Positions 23,966-29,507 of a stretch of 29,507 nucleotides of DNA are shown piece after piece. Source of the stretch: Nitrosopolaris sp035691865 (GTDB lineage Archaea; Thermoproteota; Nitrososphaeria; Nitrososphaerales; Nitrososphaeraceae); assembly GCA_035691865.1 (NCBI GenBank), contig DASSIM010000071.1, positions 1-29,507 of the forward strand. The letters run 5' to 3'. Below the pieces are notes generated by a model. The model made no database searches. It had not been told where the DNA came from and was given only the letters and a program-made list of their open reading frames with translations. Every line of letters begins with the position of its first letter. The stretch's first letter is position 1. The position numbers and the translations under genes are program-made.

Positions 23966-24429
23966 ATATGATGGTACCTATTATGTTTCAGAAACTATTT
24001 TTAGGTAAATGTAAGTATTATATTTACCAATTAGTATGAGATAAAACACCTTTACCTGTTAGTTTTTTTACTGGTGGTACATTTCTGTAAATATGAGTTA
24101 TATAATGAGTATAACCATCGTATACTAAAAATCGGCAGTTAGGTAACTGCCTTATCAATTATATACAATAAAATTATTTTCTTATCAGAGTAAAATGCAT
24201 ACGAAGTCAAGGGTATTCACCATAACAGCATCCAGTTTTTCTTTTGATCGTGTGTAGCTATAAAGTCCATCAGTCCTCATAAAAGGAATAGCAGCAGTGG
24301 CATATAATCTTCATCAACCACATCACCCAATAAGGAATTGAAAAATCTCAATGCGTGTGAAACTACCTCAGCTAAAGGAGCAGGAGGTCTTGGTCAGAAC
24401 CAAGTTCTGAATTTCTATAGCCAAGCCTT
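23966..24429. other. Intergenic region with inverted repeats
   Basis: Holds GGTAAAT (24004-24010) facing ATTTACC (24022-24028) with an 11-nt spacer, and an 18-bp interrupted palindrome GGCAGTTA-GG-TAACTGCC (24134-24151). An ATG at 24196 opens a short hydroxyl-rich ORF that stops after 20 codons. Nothing else resembles a gene. Confidence 0.45.
24134..24151. repeat. Interrupted palindrome GGCAGTTAGGTAACTGCC
   Basis: Two perfect 8-nt arms around GG. It is not beside a start codon. Could be a terminator stem, a regulator site or a remnant of a mobile element end. Confidence 0.5.
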
Positions 24430-24612
24430 GGAAACACAACAGGCACGAGTGCCAACCTTACAGTCTCAACCACCGCTGCAATGGGTAATAGCAGCTCTGC
24501 TAATAATGTTGGTGTGGGTACTGGTAGTACTAGCGATGGCGACAGCAGCCTGAGCACTACACACCATCATAGCTCAGGGAGTTCAAGTAGCTTGAGCGGC
24601 CCGAACGGATGA
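24430..24612 (+). pseudogene. Tail of a Ser/Thr/Asn-rich exported protein
   Basis: A 60-codon frame without a start reads GNTTGTSANLTVSTTAAMGN then SSSANNVGVGTGSTSDGDSS, a HHH cluster and a SSGSSSSLSGPNG end. This low-complexity hydroxyl-rich text is typical of thaumarchaeal surface proteins. Upstream, SSSTTSPNKELKNLN appears in another frame, so the gene is frameshifted. The longer ORF 24338-24553 in another frame is a shadow. Confidence 0.5.
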
Positions 24613-24900
24613 CATCCGCTTAATCTACATCCCAATAACAAAAAGCGCCATTATTTTTTTATGTGGGTGATGGATAAGTGAGTTTATATAAGATAATTTA
24701 TTGATACTCGTTCTATGCTCCTACTATTTAGGAGTGATTTTGTAATGTGTTAACGTTACTAATAACCAGTAATGACTCTATTATTATTGGAATTATATAT
24801 CGAATAACTTCAATATGAATCCTATGTAATTGCATATGGTGAATATTTTCTGTACCGATTTTAAATTATTTTCCTCCTAATTTGTTATTGCTGGTTGTAA
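24613..24900. other. Intergenic/promoter region of the TauE gene
   Basis: AT-rich, with TTTTAAATTATT about 35 nt before the GTG start as a possible TATA element. No gene seen. Confidence 0.4.
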
Positions 24901-25683
24901 GTGTGTACTGTAGTGGATCAGCTAATAATACTTATACTTGTTCCGACCTTCTTTGCAATAAGTTTTGTTTATTCCAGTGTAGGTTTTGCAGGAGGTAGTA
25001 GCTATATTGCAATACTTGTTCTTGCTGGTGTGAGCCTATATACTGTGCCTCCAATATCTCTGGCCTTGAACATAGTTACCGCCAGTATGGCCTTTATCAA
25101 TTATGCAAGAGCAAGGTACTTTTCACTAAAATTTTCACTTCCATTTCTATCCTCACTACCTTTCGTTTTCTTCGCTGGACTAATTGTCCTTCCAGAAAGG
25201 AGTCTTGTTCTCATATTTGTAATAGCACTATTTGCTGCTTCAGCTGCACTCCTGCTTTCAAGTAGTAAGATCAGAACCCAACCGAATAAAATCAGAAAAT
25301 TGAATCTTAGCAACATGAAACTTGCACTCATAGGAGTTCCAGTAGGAGCTATATTAGGCGTTGTTGCTGGTTTAGTAGGAATTGGAGGTGGCATATGGTT
25401 ATCCCCACTTCTTATACTTAGTGGATTAGCTGATCCAAAAAAGGCCGCAGCGACAGCCAGTTTCTTTATAGTAACAAACTCAATTATTGGTTTGCTAGCA
25501 CATTCAATAAGTAGGTCAATCGATATCTCCCTCTTAGTGCCGTTAGCTCTGGTTGTGTTGGCAGGTGGATTTATAGGATCCAAATTTGGGGCATTCAAAC
25601 TCGACCATGCTAAAATAATAATTATAGTCGCAGCAGTAGTAGCAGTTGCAGGAATTGAACTAACTATTAAACTATTGGCCTAG
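24901..25683 (+). CDS. TauE/SafE-family membrane exporter
   Basis: 260 residues with about eight membrane helices in two related halves, as in the TauE/SafE (sulfite exporter, formerly DUF81) family. The two conserved repeats are visible: SSVGFAGGSSYIAILVLAGV near the N-terminus and GLVGIGGGIWLSPLLILSG in the second half, followed by PKKAAATASFFIVTNSIIG. Family members export sulfite, sulfoacetate or related organic anions; the substrate here is unknown. The start is GTG at 24901, with a second GTG at 24913 (VDQLIIL) equally possible. It stands alone, on the strand opposite to the Cu ATPase. Confidence 0.88.
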   Translation: MCTVVDQLIILILVPTFFAISFVYSSVGFAGGSSYIAILVLAGVSLYTVPPISLALNIVTASMAFINYARARYFSLKFSLPFLSSLPFVFFAGLIVLPERSLVLIFVIALFAASAALLLSSSKIRTQPNKIRKLNLSNMKLALIGVPVGAILGVVAGLVGIGGGIWLSPLLILSGLADPKKAAATASFFIVTNSIIGLLAHSISRSIDISLLVPLALVVLAGGFIGSKFGAFKLDHAKIIIIVAAVVAVAGIELTIKLLA

Positions 25684-26005
25684 TTTAGATGTTATTAGGT
25701 GATTTCAGATTAGAGAGAAGCGTACCAGGGACATTGAAACTGAGAGAGTGTAAAAATTACTAGATTGGAAGAAAATGAAGACCAATAGCTGACCAATACC
25801 GAAGCACGTTGTATCACCTGAGATCAAAAACAAGGGCGTTGCTACAACTTTGGCTTGATTCCATGCTATGCAGAAAGTAGATACTGTTATCCTCGCGCTT
25901 GAAAGTCCTACTTTTCGACATTATATGGTTTTACATGGTATATAGACCCATTGAATACCAAAGTATATATAACCTGAATGCTAATAATATTATAGATGAT
26001 ATAAA
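25684..26005. other. Intergenic region with TATA promoter
   Basis: No gene seen in the first 270 nt. GTATATATAACC (25963-25974) is a textbook archaeal TATA box about 35 nt before the ATG of the next gene. Confidence 0.5.
25963..25974 (+). promoter_or_regulatory. TATA box of the helical phasin-like gene
   Basis: GTATATATAACC, 31 nt before ATG 26006, predicting a very short 5' leader. Confidence 0.6.
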
Positions 26006-26485
26006 ATGGTAGACAATAAATCTAAAGACGACATAACCACTTCGACAAGATCAACTGAAGCCACTAACTTATATGATACAGTAAGACAAAACTACATTAG
26101 ATTAGTAGACGAGTTTGCAAAAGCTCAACCTCAATATACACAATCGGTCTCTAATTTGCAGATTGACTATATTGCCGCAACAAAAAATACTATTCAGAAT
26201 ATGGTTTCAGCTCAAAAGCTCCTAGCGAATAACGGCAACGTTCCTATGATAACACCGCCTTACACAGACGAATTCGTAAAGCAATCAAATGAGATCACCG
26301 AGAACATAGTCAACGCTGTTCGTATAAACAACCAGTTGACAGTCAACGCGATAAATGCCGCGGCAGAAAACTTCAGAACCCTTAATCGAACAATTGAGTC
26401 CGTGACAGAATTTAACACCAGCGCCGCAAAGGCATGGAATTCATTCCTCACAGTTCAACAACAACAGTTCCTCCACAAACAATAA
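26006..26485 (+). CDS. All-helical protein, phasin-like
   Basis: 159 residues, polar N-terminus (MVDNKSKDDITTSTRSTEAT) then long amphipathic helices: LYDTVRQNYIRLVDEFAKA, SVSNLQIDYIAATKNTIQNM, SNEITENIVNAVRINNQLTV and ESVTEFNTSAAKAWNSFL. Heptad-like spacing, Ala/Asn/Gln richness and absence of Cys or a signal peptide resemble phasins, the coat proteins of polyhydroxyalkanoate granules that some Nitrososphaeria make. No PHA synthase lies in the window, so this is a structural resemblance only. A strong TATA box before it and a long T-rich terminator after it suggest a highly expressed single-gene transcript. Confidence 0.6.
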   Translation: MVDNKSKDDITTSTRSTEATNLYDTVRQNYIRLVDEFAKAQPQYTQSVSNLQIDYIAATKNTIQNMVSAQKLLANNGNVPMITPPYTDEFVKQSNEITENIVNAVRINNQLTVNAINAAAENFRTLNRTIESVTEFNTSAAKAWNSFLTVQQQQFLHKQ

Positions 26486-26515
26486 CTTTTTTTGTTTTCT
26501 TTTTTCTTTGTTTAG
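26486..26515 (+). terminator. T-rich archaeal terminator
   Basis: Immediately after the TAA, runs of 7, 4, 6 and 3 T are interrupted by single G, C or CTTTG. No hairpin is needed; this is the typical archaeal oligo-T terminator. Confidence 0.7.
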
Positions 26516-26753
26516 ATATCTATAGCATGGCTTAGTAGAAACCAGCCTTTTTTCTGACAATCCAGTCAAAGCTTTAAGACCATAATACAATATGCCTTTT
26601 GAGAGAGTCACGGTATGTCAAGATTAGCAGTGAACTTGAGTTAAATAATATAAAAAATTATAAATCGCTAGTGATGTTGCTAGCGACTCTTGACATTTTT
26701 CGCAATTATGAAGTTAAGAATCGATAGAAGTAGTATGTGTCATGTCATGTATT
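26516..26753. other. Intergenic region with a hairpin
   Basis: Contains a perfect hairpin TCGCTAG (26665-26671), 8-nt loop, CTAGCGA (26680-26686), followed after 9 nt by TTTTT. It might be a terminator, or the 3' end of an unrecognised small RNA beginning near AT-rich 26640-26660. No gene seen. Confidence 0.4.
26665..26686. repeat. Stem-loop TCGCTAG...CTAGCGA
   Basis: 7-bp perfect stem with loop TGATGTTG, with ATTTTT downstream. Confidence 0.5.
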
Positions 26754-26893
26754 ATGAGACTCAATAGAAACACCACTTCTCTTCTCATCACTATTAGCCT
26801 TATGCTCCACTTCTTATTCCTGGTATCACAAAAATGATTGCTAACACTTTCTTATATATGACGACAGTTGCATATGGTCAAGTGAATAAATGA
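26754..26893 (+). pseudogene. Frameshifted signal-peptide region of the downstream hydrolase
   Basis: ATG 26754 opens MRLNRNTTSLLITISLMLHF followed by LFLVSQK and a TGA at 26835-26837: a basic start plus hydrophobic core, like a signal peptide. A second frame (ATG 26834) reads MIANTFLYMTTVAYGQVNK, with the AYGQ cleavage-site style common here, and stops inside the ATG of the hydrolase, whose frame then reads MNSNLTNP. Joined, these look like one exported N-terminus split by two frameshifts. Confidence 0.55.
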
Positions 26894-27732
26894 ATTCCAA
26901 CCTTACAAACCCAATAGCGCCTGAGAGTATACCACTAAAAAAAGTTCATGTAGGCGATATAGACATTGCATATAAAATATTTGGCAAAGGGGAACCGTTA
27001 TTGTTCATTCCAGGTTTTTATGCGACAATTGATGTGTGGGATCCGATTGTGTTAGGCGAACTATCTTCAAATCATACAATAATCTTATTTGACAATCGTG
27101 GAATGGGGAAAACTACTGCTGGCAATAAAACATGGTCAATAGAACAATTTGCTAATGATACTTCTGGTCTAATAGATGCATTAGGAATCCAGAAACCTGT
27201 CGACATACTTGGTTTATCTATGGGGGGATATATCGCTCAGGAACTTACATTGATGCATCCTCAGAAAGTAAATAAACTCATACTATACGCAACTAGTTGT
27301 GGAGGAAACAAGACTTTACCTCCTCAAACAAGCCCGGAGATTGGCAGAAGTATTCTATCTGGGAATGTCAGTATTAACACCTTTTTGTCTACATTGTTTC
27401 CTCGAGAATGGTTAAAAGAAAACGCTGCTTATGTTCAAAAGGTTTTTTCCCCGATGACTCTGATCCCTAAGGAAAACACTCAACACCAAGCACAGGCGGT
27501 TCTTAACTGGGTTAAGAAAGGCAGCTGCGATAGACTGTCAAACATATCTAAACCCACCTTGGTTATAACAGGAACTGATGATATAATATCACCTCCTGCA
27601 AATTCATTAGTGCTGGCAGAGAAAATACCTGGAGCCTGGCTTGTACAGATAAAAGGAGCAGGCCATGCAGCGATTTGGCAATATCCACAACAAACTACAG
27701 CAGTGTTAGAAACCTTTCTTTCAATAAACTGA
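26890..27732 (+). CDS. Alpha/beta hydrolase
   Basis: 280 residues, complete alpha/beta-hydrolase fold. Oxyanion region LLFIPGFYATIDVWDPIV, FDNRGMGKT, nucleophile elbow LGLSMGGY (Ser110), acid in TGTDDIIS (Asp230 or Asp231) and His259 in KGAGHAAIWQYP. Between residues about 135 and 205 lies a lid of mixed helices. Likely an esterase, lactonase or peroxidase-type hydrolase; substrate unknown. The present ATG is directly preceded in frame by TAA, and upstream fragments in other frames look like a lost signal peptide, so the protein may once have been exported and now be cytosolic. The catalytic triad appears intact. Confidence 0.88.
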   Translation: MNSNLTNPIAPESIPLKKVHVGDIDIAYKIFGKGEPLLFIPGFYATIDVWDPIVLGELSSNHTIILFDNRGMGKTTAGNKTWSIEQFANDTSGLIDALGIQKPVDILGLSMGGYIAQELTLMHPQKVNKLILYATSCGGNKTLPPQTSPEIGRSILSGNVSINTFLSTLFPREWLKENAAYVQKVFSPMTLIPKENTQHQAQAVLNWVKKGSCDRLSNISKPTLVITGTDDIISPPANSLVLAEKIPGAWLVQIKGAGHAAIWQYPQQTTAVLETFLSIN

Positions 27733-27787
27733 AAAATTACGTCCTATAGATAGAGTTTAATATTCAGGATCTTCACAGTTCAACTAG

Positions 27788-28012
27788 ATGACGAAGGCGA
27801 TAAGGAAGAGTGCTTCTCCTATAGTTTTATCTTCCATAATTGCAACAAGTGTTGTAATAGTTGCAACTAATCTAAGCGCCACAGATCATCATGTGGTCTT
27901 CGCCCAACTATTGCACTATAACAATACTACCACGAAACTGCCGGTGCAACATACAGGCAAAGCTACGACCGTCATTACTATGCATATATATTCACCGATC
28001 CTCTCAGGCTAA
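27788..28012 (+). CDS. Small secreted protein, upstream partner of cupredoxin
   Basis: 74 residues. Basic start (MTKAIRKSAS), hydrophobic core (PIVLSSIIATSVVIVATNLS) and a cleavage-like HHVVFAQ, then a short Thr/His-containing mature part (HYNNTTTKLPVQHTG) to a TAA one base before the cupredoxin ATG. The tight spacing implies translational coupling. The mature peptide of about 34 residues is not recognised and may be a truncated version of a longer exported protein. Its frame overlaps an in-frame upward extension of the cupredoxin ORF (from 27891), which I do not use. Confidence 0.55.
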   Translation: MTKAIRKSASPIVLSSIIATSVVIVATNLSATDHHVVFAQLLHYNNTTTKLPVQHTGKATTVITMHIYSPILSG

Positions 28013-28013
28013 A

Positions 28014-29081
28014 ATGAATTTGAAATCTAACAAGTTCTTCCTTTTTTCATCAGTATTGTATTTAATGTCTATTATAGTCATCATTATCTCGATTAACTCT
28101 TGGTTCTTTTATAAAAATGACAGCAACAATGACCACTATTCTTATTATCACATAGCATCTGCCACTACAAATGCTAACACTAATGGTACAAAATCATTCA
28201 ACGTTATAATACCAAAAGGTTCAGCAAATCCAGAAGTTGACATTACTAAGTTGGGTCCAAGACAATGGTATTTGCCAGGACAAATAACGATAAATGTTAA
28301 TGATACCATTACGTGGACAAATAATGATACAGAAGCTCACACTGTCACTAGCGGTAAGGGTGCGGGAATTGAAAGTTTGATGAATCACAATAGAGGAACT
28401 CCGAGTGGATTATTTGATAGCGGGTTATTCAAGCCAGGGAAGTCATGGACACATACATTTACTACACCAGGTACGTACACTTATTTTTGTACTATTCATC
28501 CATGGATGGATGGTGTGGTTACAGTTCAAGGAAAGGCAGAAAACATACCCCACTATCCGGTTTATGGTTCTGGTGCAAGAATAAGCAATTTGCCTGTTTA
28601 CAAGTTTACCCCCGATGGAAAAATTGAGGTAGCTTTAAGTTGGGATCCTAACGTTTTGCTTACCGGTAAAGAGATATCTTTCTTCGTTACCTTCTTTGAT
28701 CGTGCAAACAATAAACCAAATCTTTTACCCTATGATTTTGTAGTAATACAGGGCGGAAAACAACTTCAACGTACTCCAAGCATTACTCAAGCTGGAATGA
28801 ACGTTCTGCATTATGTATTTTCAAATTCGGGTCATACAACCATCAGAATTGAAAATATTGGTGCCGTGAAATCATCTGATGTCCAGTTTGATACTATAAT
28901 ATTTGATAATCCTAATATTTCCTCGGTTGTTGCAAGCCAGCTAGCAGCAGCTGCCAATAGACAATCCAGCAATCCTTTCGCAGTAAGTTATTTGACTCTT
29001 ATTTACATAGAATATGCTGTCATATTTGGAATTCCTGCAGCCGTAGGGGTGATCGTCATAATTGCGTATCGGTATAGATAA
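28014..29081 (+). CDS. Membrane-anchored plastocyanin-like cupredoxin
   Basis: 355 residues from ATG 28014, chosen because it follows the upstream stop by one base and yields a proper N-terminal membrane helix (about 10-32). The blue-copper domain (about 60-174) reads SFNVIIPKGSANPEVDITKL, YLPGQITINVNDTITWTNND, and carries the full type-1 copper ligand set: His109 (EAHTVTSG), Cys159, His162 and Met165 in YFCTIHPWMDGVV. A second beta-sandwich domain (about 185-310, VALSWDPNVLLTGKEISFFV) follows, and a C-terminal helix (about 330-352) anchors the other end. It likely carries electrons outside the membrane, as thaumarchaeal energy metabolism depends on many such copper proteins. It is co-translated with the small secreted protein upstream. 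Confidence 0.9.
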   Translation: MNLKSNKFFLFSSVLYLMSIIVIIISINSWFFYKNDSNNDHYSYYHIASATTNANTNGTKSFNVIIPKGSANPEVDITKLGPRQWYLPGQITINVNDTITWTNNDTEAHTVTSGKGAGIESLMNHNRGTPSGLFDSGLFKPGKSWTHTFTTPGTYTYFCTIHPWMDGVVTVQGKAENIPHYPVYGSGARISNLPVYKFTPDGKIEVALSWDPNVLLTGKEISFFVTFFDRANNKPNLLPYDFVVIQGGKQLQRTPSITQAGMNVLHYVFSNSGHTTIRIENIGAVKSSDVQFDTIIFDNPNISSVVASQLAAAANRQSSNPFAVSYLTLIYIEYAVIFGIPAAVGVIVIIAYRYR

Positions 29082-29194
29082 TAAGTTTAAAACTTTGAAC
29101 CTTTTTAATCGCAGATAGAGAATCACATTATGAAACTTTAACTGAATATGAGGTATAAAATTCTGGATGGTTCATAATCTTATCTGTTCTATAT

Positions 29195-29310
29195 TCATAT
29201 TGTTTGTGCTTTCATCATACCTAAATCAGACATTGATATTACTTTGAAGCCGTTGTTATGCAAATAATTCATCTCTGCTGCAAACAAGTTTATGTCTGTG
29301 CTAGAAGTTA
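29195..29310 (-). pseudogene. C-terminal scrap of a polysaccharide deacetylase
   Basis: A minus-strand frame reads SSTDINLFAAEMNYLHNNGF then KVISMSDLGMMKAQTI and a TGA at 29195-29197. EMxYLHxNGFKVxxMSDLG is the characteristic C-terminal end of thaumarchaeal polysaccharide (chitooligosaccharide-type) deacetylases. No catalytic part is present. The interval 29082-29415 otherwise holds only the promoter of the last gene. Confidence 0.55.
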
Positions 29311-29415
29311 GCTATTTCTTAGAATAATGCACATCAAATCGTTGCACTGCATTACATAGCATTCTTAGTCATTAAATAGTAAAAACCACCTGAATAAGGT
29401 GGATAACTAATAATA

Positions 29416-29507
29416 ATGAAGTCAAACACAGATAAGGGGACAAGACCAGCGTCCTTATCGTCATCGGCTATTGCTTTGTCATTGGCAGGGGGAATAATAA
29501 TTTTGTT
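29416..29507 (+). CDS. Start of a membrane protein (cut by window edge)
   Basis: ATG 29416 opens MKSNTDKGTRPASLSSSAIA followed by LSLAGGIIIL at the edge. A polar N-terminus leading into a Gly-rich hydrophobic helix is usual for small thaumarchaeal multi-helix membrane proteins. GGTGG about 15 nt upstream may be a ribosome binding site. Family cannot be assigned from 30 residues. Confidence 0.6.
   Translation, partial: MKSNTDKGTRPASLSSSAIALSLAGGIIIL

Noticed and set aside
24338..24553. 71-codon plus-strand ORF with a hydrophobic end
   Set aside because: The hydrophobic tail is an out-of-frame reading of Ser/Asn-rich repeats; the other frame gives a more natural protein tail.
1..29507. CRISPR arrays, rRNA, insertion sequences, replication origin
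   Set aside because: No regularly spaced repeats, transposase motifs, terminal inverted repeats around an ORF, or rRNA signatures were seen.

Overview
The window looks like a soil-type ammonia-oxidising archaeon of the Nitrososphaeria (Thaumarchaeota; Nitrososphaera/Nitrosocosmicus-like). This is inferred from AT-rich sequence, archaeal TATA-type promoters close to start codons, the thaumarchaeal style of sensor histidine kinase, and the abundance of exported copper-type proteins (blue-copper cupredoxin, CHRD, Cu ATPase). No rRNA, convincing tRNA, CRISPR array or insertion sequence was seen.

Layout. 1-3.5 kb: the start of an exported CHRD protein, a decayed VOC/glyoxalase gene, 3-methyladenine DNA glycosylase, a stand-alone Lrp/AsnC ligand-binding domain protein, and two overlapping membrane-protein ORFs. 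4-9 kb: metabolism, with a Rieske-ferredoxin reductase fusion, an acetolactate-synthase-like TPP enzyme, a wrecked LeuC/LeuD (aconitase family) remnant and an intact isocitrate dehydrogenase. 9-10.6 kb: a tightly packed three-gene operon of unknown function containing a zinc ribbon. 10.6-14 kb: a gene-poor stretch with small cysteine-rich microproteins, gene debris and a winged-helix regulator. 14-18 kb: a His-rich membrane-anchored protein, a small zinc-ribbon protein, a two-gene unit starting with an antitoxin-like protein, and an S9 peptidase. 18-21.4 kb: small genes and a large shattered sensor histidine kinase. 21.6-26.5 kb: a Cu+-type P1B ATPase with an N-terminal YHS domain, a TauE/SafE exporter and a helical phasin-like protein. 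26.7-29.5 kb: an alpha/beta hydrolase that appears to have lost its signal peptide, a secreted small protein coupled to a cupredoxin, a deacetylase scrap, and the start of a membrane protein.

The most interesting structure is a perfect palindrome, TTACAATTGTAA, found twice. One copy (14043-14054) lies between two divergent genes, 50-51 nt from each ATG: an uncatalogued 47-aa YHS-type metal-binding microprotein and the His-rich (HxH/HTH) membrane-anchored protein. The other copy (within 23952-23965) lies 52 nt upstream of the ATG of the YHS-domain Cu ATPase. The same operator at the same spacing in front of two YHS proteins and one His-rich protein suggests a small metal (probably copper) homeostasis regulon with a shared regulator. 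That is an inference from sequence pattern and context.

The second theme is decay. At least seven recognisable genes survive only as frameshifted or truncated fragments (two VOC proteins, LeuC/LeuD, a histidine kinase, an SRPBCC protein, a polysaccharide deacetylase and a Ser-rich exported protein), interleaved with intact genes.
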